Shown one piece after another: positions 8,809-18,073 of a stretch of 64,000 nt of DNA. The position numbers and the translations under genes were made by a program. Under the pieces are notes generated by a model. It had not been told where the DNA came from. It ran no database searches and saw nothing but the letters and a program-made list of their open reading frames with translations. Source of the DNA: Colocasia esculenta (taxonomy: Eukaryota > Streptophyta > Magnoliopsida > Alismatales > Araceae). The stretch is taken from contig CM024758.1 in the NCBI GenBank assembly GCA_014218235.1, forward strand, positions 97,439,698-97,503,697, read 5' to 3'. Each line of letters opens with the position of its first letter. Within the stretch, counting starts at the first letter, position 1.

Positions 8809-11128
8809 GTGAGTCAAACCTAAACCAAACCTTGCAAGGCTTATACTCCTGGAAAGAGGGTCAAGTCTACGTTCTAACCCAAGTGGAATTCTCAAATTCC
8901 ATGTAGTATACACGGAGCAGTAAGCGTTTTCCTCCGAGTGTCTGAACTCGGGTTTTCTGGAAAAATGAGACTTCTTCAACCCAGAAGATAGGTTTTCTCG
9001 CGGCAAACCTAATATATCCTATACCAATGTGTAGAGCATCAAGTTAACTTTCGTTTACCATGGTTTCATCGAATTCTAATGAGTATATTTTGAGTTATAA
9101 GTGTTTTTCCAAAGTCGCGCACTGTTAGGGTTTTTTCCCGTTCTTCTTATTATATACGTGATTCGAGATTGAATTTGACTAACTTCCATCACGAACGTTT
9201 TTCTCATTGAAGTCACGATCATCTTTTATGTTGGGCGTTTTGTCCAAAAGTCCTTGGTTAGAGAGTTACAGGCGTGGGAAGAGAGTCACTGCATGATACT
9301 GGGATTTTGGGCTACACTTGACTTTCTGTTCTTCATATGTTTTCTCGAGATTCGAGACCGAATTAGATCAAACCCTCAACAGAAAAGTTCTTCTAATAGT
9401 TGTCCTCTTCATCTTTCGTGTTGAACGTTTTATCTAAATGTCATTCTCTAGAGAGTTATAAGAGGTGGAAGGGAATCTCTGCATGAGACGTGTTTTCTGG
9501 TTACACCTGACCATGTGTTTTGTTCTGGAGGGCCACTAGTGTCGACACTACTTGAGGTAGTGTCGACACACTGTCCCAAAACAGCCCAGAAAGTGTTCTG
9601 GGAAGCTCTCTAGTGTCGACAGTACCTCATCTAGTGTCGACACCTGTCCCAAAACAGCCAGAAAGTGTTCTGGGAAGCTCTCTAGTGTCGACACTATCTC
9701 ATCTAGTGTCGACACACTGTCCCAGTTTGACCCAGAAAGTTCTGGGAAACTGATCTAGTGTCGACACTACCTGATCTAGTGTCGACACACTGTCCCATAT
9801 TTTCCAGAAGGTTTTCTGGAACCTGCCTCTAGTGTCGACACTACTTGAACTAGTGTCGACACTACTTGACCAGTTTTTTTCATGTTTTTGCTTTGTGTTT
9901 GAAGCATGGTGTCGACACCAGCATGGGTGTGTCGACACTACCTTTACAAGATATTGCATGTTTTGGGTCTGTTCATTTCATAATGTCTATTTAATGGCTT
10001 AAAAGTGTTTACCCATTGAAAAATCCTTAATGTCATGAATTATTCTAATTGCTTCCTTAATGAAGTGATCATACATGAAACTGGTGATTTACTCTTGTTA
10101 CCATTCTAGCTTGATTTAAATGATAATTTTTTTTTATCTTAAAATCTTGTAAACTCATATGTAGTTAAATGCATTGTCCACTTCATGCCGTCATGTTAAG
10201 TATTTTCCGAGGTTTGAGACCGACGGATTGTGAATTTACACATGTGCATCTCTACACACTTATACATCTAGGCGTGCACTTCCTTCTCTTCTTGTTCTCG
10301 TGAGTGTGAATTGCCATCTAGACTAAAGCCATTAATGTAAAGATTGAACTAAATTGTAAATCTTATCATTCAGCTGCCGAATTTATCTCTTGACTATTGT
10401 CCTCATGATCATGTTCAATTTATTTATTTCTTCTCATCATCATCATGAACATGACATTACACATGCTTACTTTTTGAAACTCTCATCGGCCATTATTTAT
10501 GACTGTGGGTATCTACATTTAAAATTTTACATGAGATGGCTGACAGGGCACGGAGTGTGTCCAAGGGCTCCAGTCTAGCCCCAATGACGGCGAGTCATAA
10601 ATATACTGTTAACCATGGGGTATAATGATTACTGCGTTGCATCTGCGCTGGGAGTACTTCTTGCTTGTTGAATGTTAGATACATAACCACATACACGTGT
10701 CCTGGTGTACATTCTTGATGGATCTTTTCTTGGTGTACATTGGTGTCTACGTGCCTGATTAGTGTTACTTGAACGTGCTTGTGCAATCTTGTTGCTTGCT
10801 TGCGTGATATGGCCATCCTGCATTTATTGCAACTAGTGATATCTTGCTTTCTTGAAAACTATTGACATCAAGTGAAATCTTGCGTGCTTGTGCAAAGTGA
10901 TCTATTGCTAGTTCTTTCTTGGCACCTTGTTCAAAAATCTTATTCTATCTTGTTCACTCTATCCAGCTTGTTTTATATATCATGTTTTAATGAGTTTTGT
11001 TCGTACTTGCGTATCATTCATCGTACTTGCCTAGTTCTAAAATGTTAATCACTTATATCATTGCCCGCACATTGAGATATAAATCCTACTTAGCTAGTTT
11101 GCTCATCCCCTACCTTTTCCCAATCTAG
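8809..11128 (+). other. Candidate intron inside the Gypsy-1 5' LTR
   Basis: The donor CAAAG|GTGAGTC matches the plant consensus nearly perfectly, about 160 bp after the TATA-like box. The acceptor TTTTCCCAATCTAG|GT at 11128 has a good pyrimidine tract. Between them lies 2.3 kb of T-rich, stop-rich DNA containing the palindrome array. The 3' LTR keeps both signals (18623 and 20866). Whether it is spliced cannot be decided from sequence. Confidence 0.4.
9536..9950. repeat. Palindromic unit array (AGTGTCGACACT) in Gypsy-1 5' LTR
   Basis: About five units of roughly 74 bp. Each holds two copies of the perfect 12-bp palindrome AGTGTCGACACT (or CTAGTGTCGACACAC) about 20 bp apart, then CTGTCCCA and an inverted CCAGAAAGTGTTCTGG. 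Two isolated GGTGTCGACACC-type sites follow at about 9910-9945. The 3' LTR has one unit fewer. Confidence 0.85.
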
Positions 11129-11148
11129 GTGACTATGAAGTTCAAGAG

Positions 11149-11226
11149 GAAGAGCAAGTCGAGGATGGGAATGCATCCGAGTGATGAGCGTCCCAATTAT
11201 GAGTCTAGTTTTCGTAGTTTATTTTG
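11149..11226 (+). other. Basic small open frame tail in the Gypsy-1 LTR
   Basis: Directly after the acceptor-like site, ATG at 11134 opens a 30-codon frame with a very basic start (MKFKRKSKSRMGMHPS) ending in TGA near 11226. The 3' LTR copy has lost one base in CGTCCC and is shifted. It may be a chance frame, but its position after a splice acceptor is notable. Confidence 0.25.
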
Positions 11227-11494
11227 AGAGTTAGAACATGTAGTAGGAGGTGAGGGGTAAATGTACTTTCCTTTTTATTGAGTCTTAGTCTGTATTAGTT
11301 ATCTGAGACAAATATGAGATTTGAATACAATTTATATTGAGTTCAACATTTGGGGCCCTATTATGATGTTGTGTTGATACACATTTAGCGCGTGCTAGCT
11401 AGAGGCTTATTTGCCGATTGTCCACGTCTGGGATATCGACTCGAATTGTTCGAACTAATATCCGCTGCGTAATTCTCGGGACGTGACAGTTTAG

Positions 11495-11507
11495 TGGTAT
11501 TAGAGCC
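11495..11507 (+). promoter_or_regulatory. Gypsy-1 primer binding site (initiator Met tRNA)
   Basis: TGGTATTAGAGCC lies 6 bp after the LTR end. It matches the usual TGGTATCAGAGC complement of plant initiator-Met tRNA with one C-to-T change. Confidence 0.8.
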
Positions 11508-11723
11508 TAGGAATACAAATAGGATATGTCTCAGGAATAGGAGATACCTATGGAACCTAGGTCATGAAATTTAATATAGTACCTGGTGAGAATGGGTAGA
11601 GACTAGGAATATGTTAGAAAGAATTAAACACTCCTACCCATTAACTCTTATAATGTATCTAGAGACATTAATTGGTTTCCATCCTTTTCTTAGGAATCCT
11701 CATAACACTCTCACACAACTGCA

Positions 11724-12720
11724 ATGGCTCGCAACCAGTGGCAAGCTATGCAAGACACTGTGGCTGGACTTACGCAGGCCCTACAAAATGTAGTTCAGGC
11801 TGGAAATCAGGCTGCAGCTGCAAGGAATGGAGCCGGTGATCTGCACCGAAATTTTAGGAGTTTAAACCCTCCTCGTTTCTCTGGATCCCCTGACCCAGAT
11901 GAAGCAGAAAAATGGCAAGAGGAAATCGAAAGGATTTTCCAAGTAATGCAATGCAACAACAGGGAGAAAGTGGTACTGGCCACTTCCAAATTACCAAGGA
12001 TGCTCGAGCATGGTGGAAGGCCACATCGGCCCACCTGCCAAACGTAGCTGAACTAGAGTGGGCCGGATTCCTGGAGATATTCCGGGGAAAATATTTCTCT
12101 GAGAGAGTGAAGGAGAAGAAGGCAGCAGAGTTTGCTGCACTAAAACAAAAGAGCATGTCTGTGGCTGAGTATGAAGCTCAGTTTGCTCGTCTGGCAGTGT
12201 ATGCCCCACATCTTGTGGGCACAGAAAGGCTGAAAGCCAACCGTTTCATGGATGGACTCAGGCCATGTTCATTGAAAGGCTCGGACCACACAACATTCAA
12301 ACTTACACTGAGATGGTCCAAAGAGCTCAGCTAGTGGAGGACACCATGGCTAAAGTAGAGAGCATGAGGGGCAAGGACAACTCTAAGCCGGTCTTTGTCA
12401 AGAAGGGAGCACCTAACACTGTTCCAACGTTCGTAGCAACAATAACAACACTTAACAGCAACACAAGAGGCCAATTGCTGGAAGAGATGCGGCGGGAGAT
12501 AAAAGAGTCAAAGTGGAAGGTAGGCAGTTGTCTGAAAACTGCAAGTTCTGTGATAAACCAGGACACCGAGCTGAGGAATGCTGGAAGAAGCTCGGGGCAT
12601 GCTTGAGATGTGGTGGTCGTGACCACCGTATTCCGGATTGTCCTATGCTGAAGGACCAGCCCGGGAGAGCCCAGAATGCACCACGGCGTCAGGGACGCCT
12701 TAATGCTGTCATAGAAGCTG
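11724..12720 (+). pseudogene. gag: Gypsy-1 gag
   Basis: The start MARNQWQAMQDTVAGLTQAL at 11724 is followed by the retrotransposon Gag core: LNPPRFSGSPDPDEAEKW at about residues 48-65, then ERIFQVMQC, DARAWWKA and KYFSERVKEKKAAEFAALKQ. Two zinc-knuckle motifs lie at about 12540-12650 (CKFCDKPGHRAEEC and CLRCGGRDHRIPDC). Frameshifts near 11985, 12270 and 12510 split it into three overlapping frames (11724-12047, 11912-12334, 12265-12606) plus the knuckle frame from 12513. Gag forms the particle and binds RNA. Confidence 0.85.
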
Positions 12721-13164
12721 ACCTACCCGAGGAAGGGGGTATGGTGGAAGGTACCATCTCCATACACTCTCAACCTGCATTTGTACTTATTGATACGGGA
12801 GCTGCGTATTCTTATTTCCACCACATTTGCTGCAACTTTACCTGTCAAACCTGTACCCTTGAAATCCAAGATCATTGTAGCCTCTCCACTAGGCTCAGAA
12901 TCTGAACTCACTCACTACTTGCCAAAATGTGAAACCATAATTGGAGGACACAATCTCCCTGCCGACCTTATGTTTAGACATGAAGGGTTATGATGCCATT
13001 CTGGGTGTCGATTGGCTAATTAAATATGATGCGATGTAAACTGTCGCCATAGGAGGGTCACTTTTAAAAGATCAAACCTTCCAACTCTATCACTACTTGG
13101 CACCCGTTATCACAAACACCCTATTGATATCCTCCTTGAAGGCTTCTAAGCTGATCAACCAGGG
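12721..13164 (+). pseudogene. Gypsy-1 aspartic protease
   Basis: The frame from 12513 continues through GGMVEGTISIHSQPAFVLIDTGA, so the catalytic D-T-G-A is present at about 12790-12800, but the following THSFIS-type segment is changed to AYSYF and a frameshift follows. The second conserved part (GYDAILGVDWL) is recognisable near 12985-13020 in another frame. The enzyme is inactive as encoded. It lies between gag and RT as expected for gypsy elements. Confidence 0.75.
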
Positions 13165-14160
13165 TTGCGATGCTTTCCTAGTTCCGTCTTGGCTACTGAA
13201 AAGAAGAAACCGACCTTAGAAGACATTCCAATAGCCAGGGAATATCCTGATGTATTTCCAGAGGAATTGCCTGGCATACCACCTGAGCGGGAGGTAAACT
13301 TCACCATTGAGTTACTCCCTGGGGCAGCCCCTGTTTCAAAGGCCCCGTATCGCATGTCCCCTGTTGAATTGCAGGAGTTGAAGAGACAGATCCAAGAACT
13401 GCTAGATCAAGGTTTTATCAGGCCTAGTACATCCCCGTGGGGAGCGCCAGTACTATTCGTCAGAAAGAAGGACAAATCAATGAGGCTTTGCATTGACTAC
13501 CGTCAGTTGAACCAGTTGACAATAAAGAACAAGTCCACTACCCCGCATCGATGAACTGTTTGATCAGATCTCTGGCGCACATATTTCTCTAAGATAGATC
13601 TAAGATCGGGCTACCATCAACTAAGAATAAAGGAAGAGGATATTCACAAGTCTGCATTCCGGAGTAGGTATGGTCACTATGAGTTCAGGTCATGCCGTTC
13701 GGATTAACCAATGCTCCAGCGGCTTTCATGCAACTTATGAACAGTATTTATAGGCCCTACTTGGACTAGTTCATAGTGGTGTTCATTGATGACATCCTTA
13801 TTTACTCCAAATCCAAAGAAGAACATGAGGAACACTTGAAGGTTGCTCTGCAAGTGCTCAGAGATAACCAACTCTATGCTAAACTTAGTAAGTGTGAATT
13901 CTGGATGGAGGAAGTATCTTTCCTTGGTCACATCATATCCAAGGAGGGAATCTCTGTAGATCCATCTAAGGTGGAGGCGGTAAAGAATTGGGAAAGGCCG
14001 ACAACTGTGTCGGAGATTAGAAGCTTTCTGGGGTTAGCCGGTTATTATCGTCGCTTCATTAAAGATTTCTCAAAGATAGCTGTACCAATGACCAGGCTTA
14101 CCAGGAAGGAGAATCCATTCGCATGGACTGATGAATGTGAAGAAAGTTTCAGGGCATTGA
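13165..14160 (+). pseudogene. pol: Gypsy-1 reverse transcriptase
   Basis: The first part (13165-13554) encodes the segment before RT (EEYPDVFPEELPG-like) and RT motifs including STSPWGAPVLFVRKKD and MRLCIDYRQLNQLTIKNK. A frameshift near 13545 and a stop around the SKIDLRSGYHQ region follow. The frame 13776-14345 keeps the catalytic box VVFIDDILIYSKS with both aspartates, and FLGHIISKEGI and SFLGLAGYYRRFIKDFS. RT copies element RNA into cDNA. It continues without a break into RNase H. Confidence 0.88.
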
Positions 14161-14609
14161 AAGAACACCTTACCTCAGCACCCGTACTAACCTTGCCAAT
14201 TGCCGGGGGTAGTTTTGAAGTATACACCGATGCATCCGGGATCGGCCTTGGCTGTGTGCTAATGCAAGAAGGGAAAGTTATATGCTACGCGTCCAGACAA
14301 TTGAAGAAGCACGAGGACAATTATCCGTACATGATCTGGAGCTAGCTGCTGTAGTCTTCGCCTTGAAGATATGGCGTCATTATCTATATGGTGAGAAATT
14401 CATTGTGTTTTCTGACCATAAAAGCTTGAAGTATCTGTTTTCTCAGCAGGACTTGAATATGAGGCAACAGAGGTGGTTGGAGTATCTCAAAGACTTCGAC
14501 TTCACGATCCAATATCATCCAGGAAAAGTAAATGCTGTGGCAGATGCTCTAAGTAGAAAGCCAATGATCACAATGTCAAGTTTAATGGTAGAAGAATGGA
14601 AGTTATTAG
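14161..14609 (+). pseudogene. pol: Gypsy-1 RNase H
   Basis: Signatures are FEVYTDASGIGLGCVLMQ near 14214-14267, HDLELAAVVFALKIWRHYLYG (14330-14390) with a frame change just before it, SDHKSLKYLFSQ near 14412-14447, and VADALSRKP near 14540. The reading frame runs on until it is cut at 14609 by a solo copia LTR, between the RNase H and integrase domains. Confidence 0.88.
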
Positions 14610-16508
14610 TGTTGGCCCTTTTCATACGGCAACAAGGTAACCTAGAGGGGGGTGAATAGGTTTTTCTGCAATCTGAAATAGAAACTTAAACACAGAAATT
14701 AACACTTGAAGGTTTGGTTAGTTTAGTGTGATAAAGAGTAGCAGTGCGGAAGTAAATAAACAATCACACAAAGGACACAGGAAATTTATCCTGGTTCGGC
14801 TCTTCCCACATGGAAGTCCTACGTCCAGTCCCCAAGCAACCTCTTGGGATTTCACTAACCAAGGGTACAGTCCCCCTCAAGGACACTACAACACCCAGCA
14901 CCCCAGCTGGTCTTCTTCTCTTTCCCGGGCAAGAAGGCAGCCCACTTCTCTTACAGGTAAAGAAGCCAACCTCCTGGTACAAACCCCAGTGCGGTTCTGC
15001 TAGACTTAAACCCCTAGCTAGGTTACACACTGTATACAGTCCTACAGCTGGACAGGGGTCTTTCTTAAAAAAGAAAGAACAAGACTGAGAGCTAATACAA
15101 GATGAACACTATGGACTTAGCTCACAGTCACAGACTCTCCCTCAAGATTACAATGAGCATAGGGAGAATGGAAGAGAAGAAGGCTTGAAGGCGATGAAGA
15201 CTTCTGCTTGAAAGCTTCTGTAGATTTTGGCTCGAGCTCTTCTCTCTTTCTCTGAGTGTATGTGGCGTTTGAGGTTTCTCACTTGGATGTACACTCCTTC
15301 AAAGATGTTCAGGAAAAGGCTCTCTTGTTCTTCAGCAATGCTCCATCTTTTATATGAGCAGCTTTAGAATAGATCCGTTGAAGAGATCCGTTGGAGCTCT
15401 TCTAGTCGTTGCTGATCTTTCTCTTCATTTGTCTTAATCAGACTCTAGTGGTCTTTGAGATCTGTCAGCATAGAAGAGAGTGTTAGCATAAAAGAGTGTT
15501 ATGATAAACGATGCATAGTACTGTGCTTCTGCTAACACACTGAAAATAGTAGGTCATATCTTTTTCTGACAAGATTATGCATGCAACTTTTTCTGTCAGA
15601 AAATATTTGACTTTTCAATGAGCGCCAAAAACACTTTCAAAATATTCAAGAGAAATCTATGTGAATATGACTTATACAATCGTTGTTCATTTACAAGTAA
15701 ATCGTTGCAAGTTTATGAACAAATCGATGTGAAAGACAAGTCGATGCGTTCACTTAAGAAATCGTTACGGTCTAAAGAAATTGTTGTGATCACCTGAAGA
15801 AATCGATGTGATCACTTATGAAATCGTTATGAGACCCAAGTCGATGTGATCACTTATCAAATCGTTATGCAAGGAAATCGTTATGCGAAGAGTCGTTATG
15901 ATCTCCTGAAGAAATCGATGTGACTACTTAAAGAATCGTTATGCAAGCAAATCGTTGTGATCACTTATGAAGAAATCGATGCGATCACTTATGAAATCGT
16001 TATGCAAGCAAATCGTTGTGAGGGCAAATCGTTGCACTCACTTATCAATCGTTATGAGCCTTAGCGAATCGTTATGGAATCGATTTCTTAACAATTGTTA
16101 TGGCCACTTAAGAAGTCGTTGTGAGATCGATTTAACAAATCGTTATGGCCACTTAGCGAATCGTTGTAACTACTAAATGAATCGTTATAGCGCTTATTAA
16201 TTTGGCACTTGAACTGAAATCGATGTATATAGATTAGACATCGATTTTATCATTTTAGTGCGCAATATTGCATCAATGGGAGACTTAGCTTATTGCTATG
16301 AGATTGATGCGACACAGATGAAACATGATATTAAATGAGACTTATCATCTGTTAAAAGGATTGATGCAACACAGATGAAACAAAAATATTTAAGAACACC
16401 TATATTTTGTTATCTACGCAATATATATTTTGTTATCATCTAAATGCATCATATATTTTGTTATCACCAAAATGCCAAGATCACAGATAACCATAGAGTG
16501 GTTCAACA
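14610..16508 (-). mobile_element. Solo LTR A (Sirevirus-like copia LTR) inside Gypsy-1
   Basis: 1,899 bp, TGTTGG...TTCAACA, flanked by TTAG (14606-14609 and 16509-16512). The Gypsy-1 reading frame resumes after removing it (EWKLL / EDFAK across the junction). No internal region remains, so it is a solo LTR left by LTR-LTR recombination. Orientation is minus by comparison with Copia-2: the G-tract and TGAATAGG lie near the plus-strand left end, and the TATA-like box reads on the minus strand at 15355-15347. Confidence 0.85.
15650..16230. repeat. ATCGTTATG / ATCGATGTGATCAC repeat cluster in solo LTR A
   Basis: More than twenty short motifs (AATCGTTATG, AATCGATGTGATCAC, AATCGTTGTG) spaced about 15-30 bp. 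ATCGAT is itself palindromic, and TGATCA adds a second palindrome. The cluster lies in the upstream part of the LTR relative to its minus-strand TATA box. Confidence 0.8.
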
Positions 16509-17480
16509 TTAGAAGACTTCGCCAAGTTAAATATTGATGCTGACATCAAAGAGAAGGGATGCTTTGTTGCTAGTGTTAGAGAACAACCCACACTATTGGA
16601 GGACATCACAACACTCCAAGACAATGACCCTACAGTTGTGGAGATTAAGGCTAATCTAGACCAGAGGCCAGATTTCTCATTAACGGAAGATGGAAGGCTA
16701 TTGTTCCGGGATCGAGTCTGTGTACCCGACCATGCAGAGACAAAGAAAATGATATGGACGAGGCTCACAAGACCAGATATACTATTCATCCTGGAACTAC
16801 CAAAATGTATCAGGATTTGAAAAGAAGCTTCTGGTGGCCTAATATGAAGAGAGAGGTGGCGGAATATGTCGCCCGATGCTTAACATGTCAAAGGGTCAAG
16901 GCAGAACACTTGCGACTCACAGGTAAACTCAAACCCCTAGAAATTCCGGCATGGAAATGGGAAGGTATAGGGATGGACTTTATTTTCGGACTACCTAAAT
17001 CTAAAGGTGGATTCGATGGTATCTGGTTATAGTCGACCGCTTAACCAAGTCAGCTCACTTCTTGCCAGTGAAGAATAAGTGGTCAATAGATGTTCTGGCT
17101 GCATTGTATGTGAAGGAAATAGTCAGATTACATGGAGTACCGTGTCTATTGTGTCTGATAGAGACCCCAGGTTTACATCCCACTTTTGGAAAGGACTGCA
17201 TTACTCCTTGGGATCTAAACTAAATTTTAGCACGGCTTTCCATCCACAAACAGATGGACAGATGGAGAGAACCAACCAGGTGATTGAAGATATGCTCAGA
17301 GCATGTGTCCTAGATTTTGGAGGTAGCTGGCATGAACACTTACCTCTTGTGGAGTTCGCCTACAATAATAGCTATCAAGCTAGCATTCAGATGGCACCAT
17401 TTGACACTTTATGACAGAAGTTTCCGATCTCCAATATGCTGGTATGAAGTTGGCGAAAAACAAATGTTAGGACCAGAGAT
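16509..17480 (+). pseudogene. pol: Gypsy-1 integrase
   Basis: After the solo LTR the frame continues with the RNase H-integrase linker (TLLEDITTLQDNDPTV). The HHCC zinc domain (YTIHPGTTKMYQDL, then CLTCQRVK, 16780-16900) and the catalytic core follow: GMDFIFGLP, VDRLTKSAHF, SDRDPRFTSHFW and the Glu in QMERTNQVIEDML (near 17260-17300). The core ends with HEHLPLVEFAYNNSYQ. Frame changes occur near 16770, 17030, 17145 and 17390. Confidence 0.87.
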
Positions 17481-18016
17481 GATAAGGGAAACCATAGAGA
17501 AGGTAAAGCTTATTAGAGAAAGAATGGCAGTGGCGCAGCAAAGACAAAAGGCATATGCAGATAATAGAAGAAGAGACCTGGAGTTTCAGGTGGGTGAACA
17601 TGTATTCTTGAAAGTGTCTCCAGGCCGTGGGATCAGACGTTTTGGCATTAAGACAAGTTGTCACCAAGGTTTGTCGGGCCTTTCGAAATCCTTGAAAGAG
17701 TCGGCGAGTGGCATATCGTCTCGCTTTAACCACCGCAAATGGATGGAATACACAATGTGTTCCACATATCCATGTTGAAAAAGTATGTACGAGATCCATG
17801 GCATGTTATAGAATACGAGCTTCTGGAGTTCAACAAAGACGGAACATATCAAGAGAAGCCAATTAAGATTGTGGACCGGAACTGCACAACTAAGGAACAA
17901 TGTTATCCCTAGTAAGGGTTAGATGGAATCAACGCATGGATGGGACGACACGTGGGAACCGAGGAAGCAATGCGCAAAAGATTTCCGGAGCTATTCACAA
18001 GTAAGTACACCTCACT
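17481..18016 (+). pseudogene. Gypsy-1 integrase C-terminus and chromodomain
   Basis: The basic linker (QRQKAYADNRRRDLEFQVG) and the GPY/F-type region are followed by a chromodomain-like tail in several frames: PIKIVDR near 17865, a remnant of the IPLVRVRWNQ strand near 17905-17935, and the terminal RFPELFTSK near 17980-18000. Chromodomains on plant gypsy integrases bind histone marks and steer insertion toward heterochromatin. The tail ends about 60 bp before the polypurine tract. Confidence 0.75.
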
Positions 18017-18061
18017 TGTACAATAACTTGCTATACATGAATTTGGGGACCAAATTCTCTT

Positions 18062-18073
18062 AAGTGGGGAGGG
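18062..18073 (+). promoter_or_regulatory. Gypsy-1 polypurine tract
   Basis: AAGTGGGGAGGG ends exactly one base before the 3' LTR (TGTAGCACCCC at 18074). It primes plus-strand cDNA synthesis. Confidence 0.85.

Larger units (their letters stand above)
8262..11488 (+). repeat. Gypsy-1 5' LTR
   Basis: 3,227 bp, starting TGTAGCACCTCGG and ending GGGACGTGACA. Inside are a TTAAATA TATA-like box (8641-8647), a strong splice-donor-like site (8809), a 74-bp palindromic unit array (9536-9950), AT-rich intron-like DNA, and an acceptor-like site (11128) followed by a 30-codon open frame. It differs from the 3' LTR by point changes, small indels and one array unit. Confidence 0.92.

Noticed and set aside
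9536..9950. CRISPR-like array in the Gypsy-1 LTR
   Set aside because: Units vary, spacers are themselves repeated, it is present in both LTRs, and this is a plant nuclear retrotransposon.
11495..11507. tRNA gene near the LTR end (also 54910 and 59570)
   Set aside because: Only the 12-14 bases complementary to the tRNA 3' end are present; no cloverleaf, so these are primer sites.
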